Assembly: GCA_030442055.1 (NCBI GenBank)
Contig: JAUJEB010000001.1
Location: 1,674,001-1,738,000 of the forward strand
Direction: 5' to 3'
Length of the DNA stretch: 64,000 nucleotides
DNA from: Agaribacillus aureus
Lineage (GTDB): Bacteria; Bacteroidota; Bacteroidia; Cytophagales; Cyclobacteriaceae
Shown here: in pieces, positions 44,167-53,760 of the stretch
How the letters are laid out: each line of letters starts with the position of its first letter
Position numbering within the stretch: the stretch's first letter is position 1
Notes under the pieces: generated by a model
Told to the model about the DNA's origin: nothing
The model's database searches: none
Seen by the model: the letters and a program-made list of their open reading frames with translations, nothing else
Translations under genes and position numbers: made by a program

Positions 44167-44526
44167 CTATTTACCGATGGTCTGGTAGTTACTTTCTATT
44201 TCCACCAAAATATGGCCACAAGTATCGATTACATGCGTAATCAAATCGGGAATGACATCCAGCTTGATTCTGTTTTTGGAATAATCTTCCAGATTGACCA
44301 TGGTGGACTCTAAAGACTTAACCCCCATCATGCTCAGTGAAGACTTCATTTTATGGACTACATTAAAAAATTCCTGCCAGTCTCCAGCGGAGGAAAGCTT
44401 GCGCAACTGCTCCATTTGCAATGGCGTTTGCTGCACAAACAAGTCAATCATTTTCGTGACCATGGCCTTGTTACCACTACAGACTTGTTCCAGATAACTG
44501 AGATCTAATAGTTTAAACCCTTCCAT
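44167..44526 (-). CDS. Histidine phosphotransfer (Hpt) protein
   Basis: 119 residues, all helical. His58 in the motif VHKMKSSLSMMG (H-x-x-K-S) is the phosphate carrier. Stand-alone Hpt proteins link hybrid kinases with response regulators. It lies 17 nt upstream of the NtrC-type regulator, the likely acceptor. The hybrid kinase at 8332-10302 has a C-terminal receiver and no Hpt of its own, so it is a possible donor; other hybrid kinases elsewhere in the genome are equally possible. Confidence 0.92.
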   Translation of the reverse strand: MEGFKLLDLSYLEQVCSGNKAMVTKMIDLFVQQTPLQMEQLRKLSSAGDWQEFFNVVHKMKSSLSMMGVKSLESTMVNLEDYSKNRIKLDVIPDLITHVIDTCGHILVEIESNYQTIGK

Positions 44527-44560
44527 ATTTTACGTTGTTTTAAGTACTTTGTAAATTAAC

Positions 44561-45136
44561 CTAGTGTTTCCCCTTTTTATTTCTTTTCTCCTTGGCTACG
44601 GGAGGTCCTCCCAGTGAATAAGTAAAACTCTCCAGTGTAAATTGTAAGTTGTTTCCGGTGATCTTTATTTCGTCCACCTTATCAAAGCCCTGGTACAAGG
44701 TAATATCATAATCCTGTCCCGGGGGTTCAAAGAGTTTAATTTCCATAGGCACCGGTGGGGTCACCACCTTGCCATCACGCCATCCCCTCACCATTACTTC
44801 CTCATCGGCATTTGGATAAGAATGATTTGAAGAAAGCTGGAAGGAATTAAGGGAAAACTCGTCTCCATTGTAGCTTTTAATTGTAAAATCCGTAACTTTT
44901 TTCTGCTGACCTATAAAAATACTGCCGTCATTATCAAAATACGTGGCAAGCGAAGAACTATCTACCAAAGCCCCGTCGTGCCTGAACTCATAAATGAAAT
45001 TTCCAAACCGGGCCTGCGACAATAAGTAGGTAACATTTTCCAAATTGTGTGTGTTAAAATTCTCGTTAATTAGTTTTTCCTGTGCCGTCACTACCACGGC
45101 ATTTAGCAGAATGATTGAAAATATTAATTCCTTCAT
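44561..45136 (-). CDS. Secreted hypothetical protein
   Basis: 191 residues with a clear signal peptide (MKELIFSIILLNAVVVTAQ). The mature part is beta-rich with no recognised domain; it includes YEFRHDGALVDSSS, IKLFEPPGQDYDITLYQGF and a basic tail (AKEKRNKKGKH). Some features (EINENF-like start, LFEPPG) resemble carbohydrate-binding beta-sandwich proteins, but similarity is not enough to name it. First gene of a three-gene unit with the Hpt and sigma-54 activator (34 nt to the next gene). Confidence 0.7.
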   Translation of the reverse strand: MKELIFSIILLNAVVVTAQEKLINENFNTHNLENVTYLLSQARFGNFIYEFRHDGALVDSSSLATYFDNDGSIFIGQQKKVTDFTIKSYNGDEFSLNSFQLSSNHSYPNADEEVMVRGWRDGKVVTPPVPMEIKLFEPPGQDYDITLYQGFDKVDEIKITGNNLQFTLESFTYSLGGPPVAKEKRNKKGKH

Positions 45137-45638
45137 AAAACCTCCATTAATTCATTTTAATGATAGGTCAAATGTAGGGTAAAAACAAGGTGTTATGCAT
45201 CAGCAAAAGGACTGAATATCAGAATTACGTGAATTACTTAAAACCGTATCAACCTTGAAAAACCCAGGATAAGACAACAGTCCAAAAATTGCATTAAAAC
45301 GCTCAAAAAAGAAGAAAATGGTCTGAAAGCATCTTTACTATGAATATTTAACATACTTATTTGATAAATAAAATAGGGGGAATTTCTTATGCCGGCTAGG
45401 TAAAAGCTTTATTTAAATCTGTTTCCGGTTAGTGACTTTGTAGGTTATTTTGGCCCAAATGGTGACCGGACTGAGATCATTACCTGTTATACCGGAGGTA
45501 ATCTACATCCTATAGCCGCCCCCTGAAGACATAGCCGAAAGAATTTTACAATTTTCGGGAATTCGATACTCATTCCACCACAATGTTTGGTAGCTTTCCA
45601 TTACTTTTGCGGTCATTAACCAAATCCCCGGCACTCCA
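45137..45638. other. Divergent intergenic region before the MOSC gene
   Basis: 502 bp, A+T-rich. The segment 45367-45390 (AATAAAATAGGGGGAATTTC) nearly repeats a sequence at 42657-42678, on the other side of the Hpt/sigma-54 operon. No coding frame or clear promoter pair is seen. Confidence 0.5.
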
Positions 45639-46439
45639 TTGACTATTGACACCATTACTATCTACCCGGTTAAATCGGCAAAAGGAACTTCCCTCAGTGA
45701 CACCGCGGTATTGCCCTACGGGTTGCAATATGATCGTAATTGGGCTTTGTTTGATGCTAACGGCAAAGTAATTACCGCCAGGCAATTTCCTCAGATATTA
45801 AGAATTTCCACATTGCTTGAAAAGGAGCACCTTGTCATTTATAAAGATGGCGAAGTTGTATTGCAGATACCGATTCGAGCGAGTAAAAAAGCGGAAGGAC
45901 TGGAAGTTTTCAAAGAAAAAGCCTTGGGTTATAATATGGGGGAGACCGCACATGCTTTTTTCTCATCATTCCTGCAGACCGATTGTCATCTGATGTTTAT
46001 GGGATATCAATTTGCAAGAAATGTAGCGCCTAAATATGGGGGGCAGTTAACAGATGTAGTCGGATATGCTGATGAATGTCCTTTGCTGCTTATTTCCCAG
46101 GCCTCCCTGGAAGATCTGAATTCGAGGCTCGATACACCTGTCACCATGCAACATTTCAGGCCAAACCTGACGGTTGCACATTCCGAGCCCTATGAAGAAG
46201 ATACCTGGAAAAAAATCCGCATTGGCAATTGCGAATTTGAGGTTAATCAACAATGTAAAAGGTGTGTTTTTACTACTATTGACCCAATTACCCAGGAAAA
46301 ATCCCCAGACCAGGAACCGCTCAGGACGCTTGCCTCCTATCGGAAACATCCCCGCGGAGGAACGGCTTTCGGCGTACACCTCATTCCCAGGGAAACCGGG
46401 CAAATAAGTATCAATGACAAAGTCGAAGTTATTGGTTAG
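45639..46439 (+). CDS. MOSC-domain protein (molybdenum-cofactor-binding type)
   Basis: 266 residues. MOSC N-terminal beta-barrel (about 3-110; IYPVKSAKG) and MOSC domain (about 130-262) with QHFRPNLTV and CKRCVFTTIDP, whose Cys is the expected Mo ligand in the mARC/YcbX-type proteins. These use molybdenum cofactor to reduce N-hydroxylated compounds or supply sulphur. The start is TTG at 45639 (TTGACTATT), as no ATG lies in frame before the upstream stop at 45591; the next in-frame start would cut conserved residues. Convergent with the GH18 gene. Confidence 0.9.
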   Translation: MTIDTITIYPVKSAKGTSLSDTAVLPYGLQYDRNWALFDANGKVITARQFPQILRISTLLEKEHLVIYKDGEVVLQIPIRASKKAEGLEVFKEKALGYNMGETAHAFFSSFLQTDCHLMFMGYQFARNVAPKYGGQLTDVVGYADECPLLLISQASLEDLNSRLDTPVTMQHFRPNLTVAHSEPYEEDTWKKIRIGNCEFEVNQQCKRCVFTTIDPITQEKSPDQEPLRTLASYRKHPRGGTAFGVHLIPRETGQISINDKVEVIG

Positions 46440-46526
46440 CAGTTTTTGGATTAAAATGCAATCCCAGCGTTTGCATTACTTCTGAAAAGCTTATTGCCCT
46501 GGGTGAAATTTCGGATCAATAGCTTT

Positions 46527-46547
46527 AAAGGTGCTTCAATCACCTTT
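46527..46547. terminator. Short bidirectional terminator-like hairpin
   Basis: AAAGGTG (46527-46533) and CACCTTT (46541-46547) with 7 nt loop, between convergent MOSC and GH18 genes. The flanking T/A runs are short (four to five), so efficiency is uncertain. Confidence 0.4.
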
Positions 46548-46581
46548 TGCAAACTTTATAGCCGTGATTTAAGCAATTTGT

Positions 46582-47739
46582 TTATTTGTTAACATTCAGG
46601 TTATCATGAAGGGAATTAATCAAACTCCCGTCGTCGCCCTTGTATTCCCAAAACATAACACCTGCCAATCCTTCTTTTTTCACATATTCACATTTTAACT
46701 TGAATGACCTGGTATTATCAAAAGTTATGAACATTGCAGAATCGACATTCCACAAATAGGGGGCAGCGGCGGTTGAATCAAAATATTGCACAAAACCATT
46801 TTTATTTATCAAACTATCGGCCAGGACGCTATATTTTACACCACCTGCTGCACCGTGGGCAGGTTGGTACAATCCATGATTTTCGGGTTCAACTTTTGAC
46901 CACCATCTTCCATAAAACGGCAATCCCAAAACCAATTTGCTTTTGGGAACCCCGGCAGCTATATGTTCATTTACTGCCTGAGTAGCACTTAGCGCGTAAT
47001 GGTTAGGATCTGAATCAGACTTATTAAGATTGGCGTGATGGCCGGTAACCTTATCCCATCCGCCCCGAAAATCGTAGGTCATGATGTTGACATAATCTAA
47101 ATATTTTTGTGCCTTATCCATTTCAGTGTGCTTTAAATATTTTTTGTTGGCGGCAGTGGCTATTGTAAGCAAATAATGCCGGTCGGGACCTCCCAAAGAG
47201 TCCAGCTTATGTCGAATAAGGGCCAAAACACTGGTAAAATTTTCCTTGTCCTTAATGCTAAACTTGTTACCTGCCCCGATCTGTCCGGGGTATTCCCAAT
47301 CCAGATCGATGCCATCCAGTTGATGATTTTTTACCATTTCTATGGCACTGTTGGCAAAAACCTCCCGTGCCGGGGCATCCATAACTGCCTCTGAAAAATT
47401 CCTGGACCATCCCCAACCTCCCACCGAGACCAGGATTCTGATGCCTGGATTAATAGATTTCAAATCTCTAAGACCTGCTATATTATCAGCATCTTCAGCG
47501 CTCCCTTCAACAATAACACCATCAACTACATTCGCAAAGGCATAATTGATATGGGTCAATTTTTTGGCAGGTATCCTGGAGAGATCTACCGTTTGACTAT
47601 TACCATGAACGTAACCTATGATCACATAATCTGAAATCGCCGGGGATTTTTCCTGCCCGGAAATCTGTAAAATGGAAAAGTGAACCAAAATCGCAGCTGC
47701 TGCGAATTTCAGCATCGGATTTTTTAAAAAATTAATCAT
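46582..47739 (-). CDS. Secreted glycoside hydrolase family 18 (chitinase-like)
   Basis: 385 residues, signal peptide about 1-29. The TIM-barrel has GGWGWS at 108-112 region and the catalytic sequence LDGIDLDWEYPG (141-152), giving the D-x-x-D-x-D-x-E motif with acid/base Glu149. The substrate-acetamido Tyr is in MTYDFRGGWD. GH18 enzymes hydrolyse chitin or chito-oligosaccharides, or act as endo-N-acetylglucosaminidases. No binding module. It is a stand-alone gene beside uxaA. Confidence 0.95.
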   Translation of the reverse strand: MINFLKNPMLKFAAAAILVHFSILQISGQEKSPAISDYVIIGYVHGNSQTVDLSRIPAKKLTHINYAFANVVDGVIVEGSAEDADNIAGLRDLKSINPGIRILVSVGGWGWSRNFSEAVMDAPAREVFANSAIEMVKNHQLDGIDLDWEYPGQIGAGNKFSIKDKENFTSVLALIRHKLDSLGGPDRHYLLTIATAANKKYLKHTEMDKAQKYLDYVNIMTYDFRGGWDKVTGHHANLNKSDSDPNHYALSATQAVNEHIAAGVPKSKLVLGLPFYGRWWSKVEPENHGLYQPAHGAAGGVKYSVLADSLINKNGFVQYFDSTAAAPYLWNVDSAMFITFDNTRSFKLKCEYVKKEGLAGVMFWEYKGDDGSLINSLHDNLNVNK

Positions 47740-47866
47740 CGTCGTCTTGAAATTCAGAAAAACAACTGAATTTAACGATTCCTCTTATATGAAAGTTAAT
47801 TTAACTGAAAAATTCCTCCGCGGATGTTTTGTAGGCAGCTATATCTCCCGGGGGCGGGTAACAGGA

Positions 47867-49525
47867 TCACAATGATACCCCCCTTTTCCAGGGAATAAAA
47901 TCATATTGCCGCAGTTGCATGGCCTTGGTAACGGTTTCACCGCTGGCGACTCTAATAACCTGATCCAGTATTTCGCCTCCCATCACTTCAATGGTTTTTT
48001 CACCTTCAATAACCGGTCCGGTGTTGACATCAATAATATCCGGCATTCGCTGTACCAGCTGGCTATTGGAAGAAACCTTAATCACAGAAGTGACAGGGTT
48101 ACCGGTAGGTGTACCCAACCCTGTTGTAAAAAGAATAATATTGGCACCTGAACCTGCGAGCCCCGTTGTCGATTCGACATCATTTCCCGGTGTACAGAGC
48201 AGGTTCAAGCCGGGGTTGGTTGCGTATTCGGTGTAATCAAGGATATCGTTTACCGGAGAGCTGCCTCCTTTTTTTGCAGCTCCGGCCGACTTCATGGCAT
48301 CGGTGATGAGGCCGTCTTTAATATTTCCGGGAGATGGATTCATGTCAAAGCCCGAACCTACATTTTCGGCGGCTTTCTCATAAGCCCTCATAAGCTTTAT
48401 AAATTTCTCCGCAGAAGATTTGTGCACAGCGCGATTGATCAACTCCTGCTCGACCCCACATAGTTCAGGAAATTCAGATAAAATCACGGTACCGCCCAAT
48501 GCTACCAAAAGATCAGACGTATAGCCGATGGCGGGATTAGCCGATATCCCGGAAAACCCGTCGGATCCGCCACATTCCAAACCGATCGTCAATTTGGATA
48601 GCGGTGCCGGTTCTCTCTTGATTTTGTTGGCTTCAATCAACCCTAAAAAGGTTTCTTTAATCGCCTTAGCAATTAATTCCTGCTCCGTACCGGTATTTTG
48701 TTGATCGAGAATAATAACCGGTTTGTCAAATTCCGGATTGATTTTTTTGAGTGCATCCTCAAATATCTGTACTTCTGCGTTTTGGCAACCAAGGCTTAAT
48801 ACCGTTGCCCCGGCAACATTGGGATTATTTACATATCCCGCCAGCAAACGGCAAAGTGTCTCGGAATCCTGGCGCACGCCACCGCAACCGCCATCATGGG
48901 TAAGAAACCTGATTCCATCAACATTCTCAAATAATTCCGGATTGTCCGGAATGTTTTCAGGCACTTCTGGCATGGGTGTCAGACCCATATCGGATATTTG
49001 TGCGCCATTTGATTTGTACTGGTCTACCAGCGAATTCAGGTAAGACTCATACTGCACTTGCTTCTCCAGCCCCAGCGCTTTTTCAAAAGTCTTCTTTATG
49101 ACCTCAACATTGCGGTTCTCGCAAAAAACCAGTGGGAAAACCAGCCAGTAATTGGCGGTACCTACCTGTCCGTCACTTCGATGATAGCCGTTGAAAGTTT
49201 TATCCTTCCATTTTGATACATCCGGCGGGGTCCAGGAGACTTGCTTTTTTTGTTCCAACTCATAAGAAGAAGCGCGATGTTCAACATTTTGGGTGGTGAT
49301 GGGCTCGCCTTTTCCAACGGCCTGATTGGTCATCCCCACGATGACACCGTACATATATATTTCGTCACCTTTCCTGAAATCTTTGATCGCTATTTTGTGC
49401 TTGGCCTGTATATTCTCGGTCAGGGTGAAATCTTCATCATTTATACGAATGACTTCACCTTTGGAAAGATCTGTTAAGGCTACTGCAACATTATCGGTGT
49501 CATTGATGGTGATGGCCCTGTTCAT
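47867..49525 (-). CDS. uxaA: Altronate dehydratase
   Basis: 552 residues. An N-terminal SAF domain (about 1-95) precedes the UxaA catalytic part: NGYHRSDGQVGTANYWLVFP, LTHDGGCGG, LSLGCQNAEVQ, GLECGGSDGFSGI and the C-terminal TGLGTPTGNPV. It dehydrates D-altronate to 2-keto-3-deoxygluconate in galacturonate use. Single-polypeptide SAF plus UxaA is usual in this phylum. Overlaps uxaB stop/start by 4 nt (ATGA), so coupled. Confidence 0.95.
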   Translation of the reverse strand: MNRAITINDTDNVAVALTDLSKGEVIRINDEDFTLTENIQAKHKIAIKDFRKGDEIYMYGVIVGMTNQAVGKGEPITTQNVEHRASSYELEQKKQVSWTPPDVSKWKDKTFNGYHRSDGQVGTANYWLVFPLVFCENRNVEVIKKTFEKALGLEKQVQYESYLNSLVDQYKSNGAQISDMGLTPMPEVPENIPDNPELFENVDGIRFLTHDGGCGGVRQDSETLCRLLAGYVNNPNVAGATVLSLGCQNAEVQIFEDALKKINPEFDKPVIILDQQNTGTEQELIAKAIKETFLGLIEANKIKREPAPLSKLTIGLECGGSDGFSGISANPAIGYTSDLLVALGGTVILSEFPELCGVEQELINRAVHKSSAEKFIKLMRAYEKAAENVGSGFDMNPSPGNIKDGLITDAMKSAGAAKKGGSSPVNDILDYTEYATNPGLNLLCTPGNDVESTTGLAGSGANIILFTTGLGTPTGNPVTSVIKVSSNSQLVQRMPDIIDVNTGPVIEGEKTIEVMGGEILDQVIRVASGETVTKAMQLRQYDFIPWKRGVSL

Positions 49526-50952
49526 AATTTTTGCCCTGCTAATAAGTTTTTTGTTGATTCCGTTTCAAGCGCGTTAAATATACTTAAAACTTCCTTGTTT
49601 AATCCTGTGACCGTATTCAGATCCATATCCCAAAAAGCGGTATTACCCAAAATAGCATTTATCAGACCCTCGTTAGAAGCACTCCGGGATTTAACCTCTT
49701 CAAAAAATTGGAGGTTTTTCGGATCATCGCTGGGATCAAAGTCTGCGGATAAATAAAGCTTTATAAGGCTGGCAAGTGCTATGGTCAATCCTTTTGGCAA
49801 TTGCTGCTCACGCTTTATATAATCAAGCAGAGAAGGCAATACCCTTACCTTAAATTTGGAAATTGAATTAAGAGAGATGGATTTTAATTCATGACGGATA
49901 AAGGGGTTTCTAAACCGCTCAATTATATTTTCAGCAAATTCCCTCAATTCACTTTCCGGCATGTTGATATTGGGCATGATCTCCTCAAACAGAATTTCCC
50001 GGATATACTGTCCGATTACCTCATCTTCAACCGCCTCTTTCACCGTCTCGATCCCCGCCAACAGCCCTATCGGCACCATGGCCGTATGCGCCCCATTCAG
50101 GATTCTCACTTTCCGGGTACGATAGGGTTCCATGTCGTCAACAAACTTTACATTTAAACCCACTTTTGAGGCTGGGAACGCTACTTCAATCTCTGCGGGG
50201 CCCTCAATAACCCACAGGTGAAAGGCCTCCGATGAAACCACCAGATTGTCTTCGTAGCCCAGGTTTTGCTGAATTTCTTTGATGTCATCCTTGGGAAATC
50301 CCGGAACGATCCGATCAACCAATGTATTGCCAAAATAATTATAACGGTCCAGCCAGTTGACAAATGCTTCGGGATAGTTCCAGATTTCAGTATAATTTAA
50401 AATAGCCTCTTTCAGTTTATCGCCATTTCGATCAATCAATTCGCAAGGTATAAATATCAGGCCGCTCTCCGGGGCACCTTTAAAATGATCAAACCTCGCT
50501 TTGAGCAATTGTGTAAGCTTGCCGGGAAAAGTCGCCGCCAGCTTACCTGGCTCAGGACTGTCACCTTCACTGAATTTGATACCTGCCTCGGTGGTATTGG
50601 AAATCACAATAGTCAAATCCTCATTTAAGGCCTGCGCAAAATATTGTTCCGGGTCGTCGAAAGGATTGATTAACTGCTGGATACAGGAAATCAAACGGGA
50701 CTCATCTACAATTTGCCCATCTGATAATCCCCTTAAAAGATGATGAAAAAGCCCATCCTGCTCTTTGAGTTTGGCCACCATTCCCTGAGGGATCGGCTGA
50801 ACGACTGCTACACCGGACTGATAATCTGCCTTTTCGTTCAGCATATCAATCATCCAATCTGCGAAGGCGCGTAGAAAGTTACCTTCCCCAAATTGAAGTA
50901 TCTTGACCGGATAGGCGGGCGTCTGTGCAGTATTTCTATTGAGTGGATTCAT
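49522..50952 (-). CDS. uxaB: Tagaturonate reductase (altronate oxidoreductase)
   Basis: 476 residues, mannitol-dehydrogenase fold. ILQFGEGNFLRAFADWMID is the NAD-binding start; IPCELIDRNGDKL, NWLDRYNYFGNTLVDRIVPG and RILNGAHTAMVPIGLLAG are family motifs (the last includes the catalytic HTA). Converts D-tagaturonate to D-altronate with NADH. First gene of uxaBA and divergent from a LacI regulator, with a candidate operator in between. uxaC is not in the window. Confidence 0.95.
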   Translation of the reverse strand: MNPLNRNTAQTPAYPVKILQFGEGNFLRAFADWMIDMLNEKADYQSGVAVVQPIPQGMVAKLKEQDGLFHHLLRGLSDGQIVDESRLISCIQQLINPFDDPEQYFAQALNEDLTIVISNTTEAGIKFSEGDSPEPGKLAATFPGKLTQLLKARFDHFKGAPESGLIFIPCELIDRNGDKLKEAILNYTEIWNYPEAFVNWLDRYNYFGNTLVDRIVPGFPKDDIKEIQQNLGYEDNLVVSSEAFHLWVIEGPAEIEVAFPASKVGLNVKFVDDMEPYRTRKVRILNGAHTAMVPIGLLAGIETVKEAVEDEVIGQYIREILFEEIMPNINMPESELREFAENIIERFRNPFIRHELKSISLNSISKFKVRVLPSLLDYIKREQQLPKGLTIALASLIKLYLSADFDPSDDPKNLQFFEEVKSRSASNEGLINAILGNTAFWDMDLNTVTGLNKEVLSIFNALETESTKNLLAGQKL

Positions 50953-51050
50953 AACGATAAAATTCTGGTAAAAAAATGGATTGCCGCGTCGGCACCAAAT
51001 AATTAAGGATTATACAACAGGCAGATTATTTTGAATATTTCTTATAAATA

Positions 51051-51064
51051 TGAAATCGGTTGCA
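51051..51064. promoter_or_regulatory. Candidate LacI-family operator between uxaB and lacI
   Basis: TGAAATCGGTTGCA, one mismatch from the palindrome TGCAATCGGTTGCA found at 53591-53604. LacI/GalR operators have an inner CG and TTGCA arms. It lies 99 bp upstream of uxaB and 158 bp before the LacI gene at 51222. Confidence 0.6.
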
Positions 51065-51221
51065 CAAAAATAATCATTTTATTTTTACTTAAAAAGACTA
51101 TTAAGTATTATTATAATTAATCTCAGACTTTCTATCTGCAAAATATGTTGTTAAAATTTTGTGCTTTAAATTAGGATCAATTTAAAAGCATCACTGCGAA
51201 TAAGCTTACAATGCACTAATT

Positions 51222-52259
51222 ATGAAAAAGGGCAAGAAGGGTATCACAATTCACGACATTGCCAAAACGCTCAATATATCTGCGTCTACCGTATCCCGGT
51301 CCCTGAACGATCATCCTAACACCAACATTCACACCAAGAAACTGGTGCAGAAAACCGCAAAAAAGCTTAATTACAACCTCAACTCCATCGCCTCCCGGCT
51401 CCGCAGTGGCCGCAGCAACACGATCGGACTAATTATTCCCCGACTGGACAGGGAATATTTTTCCAACGTCATCTATTCTATTGAAACCAACCTGTATCAG
51501 CGCGGTTACAACATTCTGATTTGCCAGTCAAACGAAAATTTTGAAAAAGAGAAAGCAAGTTTCCAAACCCTTTTGAGGAATAAGGTGGCCGGGTTGGTGG
51601 TGTCCATTTCCAAGGAAACCATCGATAGTAAATTCATGGAAAATGTCATAGCGGAAGGCATCCCCCTTATACAGTTTGACCGGGTATTAAAAGGCGTTAA
51701 GGGAAACAAAGTCATCAATGACAATTTTGGAGCAGCCTATCAGGCGGTAAGCTACATGATCGCGCAAGGTTACACTAAAATCGCTCATTACGCCGGTCCT
51801 TTACACATCAACATCTTTGAAGATCGTTTTCTCGGTTATAAACGCGCACTGAAGGATCATGGCATTGCTTTTAGAAAAGAGCTGGTCATTCAACAGGGGC
51901 TTAGCAAGGATGAGGGAGAATTAATCACTTCCCGGCTTTTTTGCAAACCAGACCATCCTGAAGCCATATTTGCTTCGAGTGACTACGCAGCCCTTGGCGC
52001 GATGATCAGGCTGCGGGAAATGGGTTTTTCAGTTCCCGCCGACATAGGCGTCTGCGGTTACGCCAACGAGCCCTTTACCGAGCTCTTTGGGCTTACATCC
52101 ATTGACCAGTACAGTTCGGAAATGGGAAAAACCATCGCCAAGACATTGCTGGAGTCCATTGAAGAAAAAGACGTCCCGGATATTCCAAAAACCATTACCA
52201 TCGAGCCAAAACTCATCCCCAGAAAATCTACACAACGACAAGTAAATTCGGCCGTTTAG
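51222..52259 (+). CDS. LacI/GalR-family transcriptional regulator (uxaBA-linked)
   Basis: 345 residues. N-terminal HTH (7-26, ITIHDIAKTLNISASTVSRS) and hinge, then periplasmic-binding-type effector domain (FASSDYAALGAMIRLREMGF, ICGYANEPFTELFGLTSI). Divergently oriented to uxaB, so it likely represses galacturonate/altronate genes and itself until an uronate metabolite binds. It converges with a second LacI regulator and ends in a tandem-repeat region. Confidence 0.95.
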   Translation: MKKGKKGITIHDIAKTLNISASTVSRSLNDHPNTNIHTKKLVQKTAKKLNYNLNSIASRLRSGRSNTIGLIIPRLDREYFSNVIYSIETNLYQRGYNILICQSNENFEKEKASFQTLLRNKVAGLVVSISKETIDSKFMENVIAEGIPLIQFDRVLKGVKGNKVINDNFGAAYQAVSYMIAQGYTKIAHYAGPLHINIFEDRFLGYKRALKDHGIAFRKELVIQQGLSKDEGELITSRLFCKPDHPEAIFASSDYAALGAMIRLREMGFSVPADIGVCGYANEPFTELFGLTSIDQYSSEMGKTIAKTLLESIEEKDVPDIPKTITIEPKLIPRKSTQRQVNSAV

Positions 52260-52266
52260 GATCCGG

Positions 52267-52343
52267 GAATGTCATAAATGGGTAGAGAATGCCATAAATG
52301 GGTAGAGAATGCCATAAATGGGCAGGAATGCCATAAATGGGCA
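52267..52343. repeat. Four-unit 19-20 bp tandem repeat after the LacI gene
   Basis: Units begin GAATGYCATAAATGGG at 52267, 52287, 52307 and 52326 (periods 20, 20, 19); units 2 to 4 carry GCCATAAATGG. Each has short CCAT/ATGG arms that could form a mini-hairpin. It lies 8 bp after the regulator stop, between convergent genes, and may serve as a transcription terminator, or be a variable-number repeat. Confidence 0.85.
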
Positions 52344-52433
52344 TTGCAACTTGTTTTACCGGATCGGAATCAAAATACCAGGATCATCAACCTTTCGTCG
52401 GGAATGTTGGTTCAAAATTGGCACGGCAGTATT

Positions 52434-53462
52434 TTATTCCAGCTTTGAAGACGCCCTGACAATCAACTCGGTACGCAGTTCGATTTCCGTATAATCCATA
52501 TTATCCGATGACTCCGCATCTATTTCCTCCAACAATTTTTGGGCCGCCAGTTTTCCCATTTGTTCACTGGGCTGCCGGATAGAGGTAATAGCCGGTTTTA
52601 GCAGCGAAGAAACAGTTTCCTCACTGAAACCTACAATGCCTAAGGCTTCCGGCACTTTGATGTTATGATCCATTGCGTAAGCCAGGGCGCTGATGGCGGT
52701 AAGGTTGTTGGCACAGAAAATAGCATCGGGCCGTGGTTTCAACTGCAACAGCTCTTCGGTCAATTTCGTACCGTCATCAGTGTTTAGTGCGCAATACCTC
52801 ACCAGGCCTTCATCAAACGGCAAATTAAATTCGGATAAACCTTTTTTATACCCCGCCAGGCGCTCCCTGAAGATATTTTGACTCTGGTAGCCACCAATGT
52901 GAGCGATCCTCTTAAATCCCTGTTCAGCCAAATGCCTGGTAGCCAGGTAAGCGCCATTGAAGTCGTTGACTACAATCTTAAAAGTGTCTTCAATTTCATG
53001 ACATACCCGGTCAAAAAAAACAACGGGGATGCCCGCATTTTTTGCTTTCCTGAAATGGTCGAATTCCTCGGTATTGATGGCCAGGGAAGCGATAATACCA
53101 TCTACCCGGTTAATGATTAAGGTATCTATGAGTTTTACCTCTCTTTCATACTGATCATGCGATTGACAGATCAAAACAGTATAACCATTTTCTGACGCAA
53201 CTTTTTCTATACCGGTAATGGCGGATGCGAAGAAATTCCTGTTTACAGCCGGCACAATGATGCTGATGGTAAAGGATTTATTGGTGATCAGGCCTGAGGC
53301 AAGATGATTTTTCTCAAATCCCAACTCCTTAGCCACCCGCCTTACGGCCAGTTTAGTCTTTTCACTGATACGGGCATGGTCATTTAACGCCCGGGACACC
53401 GTTGACGAGGAGATTTCCAGGCGATTGGCTATATCATAGATGCTAACTTTTTTCTTCTTCAT
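52434..53462 (-). CDS. Second LacI/GalR-family transcriptional regulator
   Basis: 342 residues. HTH at 5-24 (VSIYDIANRLEISSSTVSRA), effector domain with FCANNLTAISALAYAMDHN and GIVGFSEETVSSLLKPAITS. Divergent from the Tat-signal oxidoreductase gene at 53826; the shared region contains the palindrome TGCAATCGGTTGCA. It probably regulates that oxidoreductase, with cross-talk to the uxaBA site likely. The effector is unknown. Confidence 0.95.
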   Translation of the reverse strand: MKKKKVSIYDIANRLEISSSTVSRALNDHARISEKTKLAVRRVAKELGFEKNHLASGLITNKSFTISIIVPAVNRNFFASAITGIEKVASENGYTVLICQSHDQYEREVKLIDTLIINRVDGIIASLAINTEEFDHFRKAKNAGIPVVFFDRVCHEIEDTFKIVVNDFNGAYLATRHLAEQGFKRIAHIGGYQSQNIFRERLAGYKKGLSEFNLPFDEGLVRYCALNTDDGTKLTEELLQLKPRPDAIFCANNLTAISALAYAMDHNIKVPEALGIVGFSEETVSSLLKPAITSIRQPSEQMGKLAAQKLLEEIDAESSDNMDYTEIELRTELIVRASSKLE

Positions 53463-53590
53463 ATTAAAACATGATCACTGCGCCATTGCGTGTGCAAATT
53501 AGGGAATATGAATCAAAATCAATCAATGGCTTCCCGTTAACCAATAACAGTTTTTTTGAGACCATTTGCAAAATAAAGTAAATAATTTTA

Positions 53591-53604
53591 TGCAATCGGT
53601 TGCA
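53591..53604. promoter_or_regulatory. Palindromic LacI-family operator
   Basis: TGCAATCGGTTGCA: TGCAA and TTGCA arms around TCGG. The same element with one mismatch is at 51051-51064. It lies 129 bp before the regulator start and 222 bp before the Gfo/Idh gene. Confidence 0.65.
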
Positions 53605-53760
53605 TTAGAATTTATAAAATTATAATTTCAGGTCATAATGTAGGACATAATAAAACCAGGCGATCCTCATGATTGGTAAGAGACCTAATCCGGTACCATC
53701 ATCCTGACATACCGCCAGGTGACTACCCAACAAATTAAAAACAGCAGGCGCATAATATAC

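Noticed and set aside
52267..52343. Could be a CRISPR array
   Set aside because: Units are contiguous, 19-20 bp with no unique spacers, and no cas genes are present.
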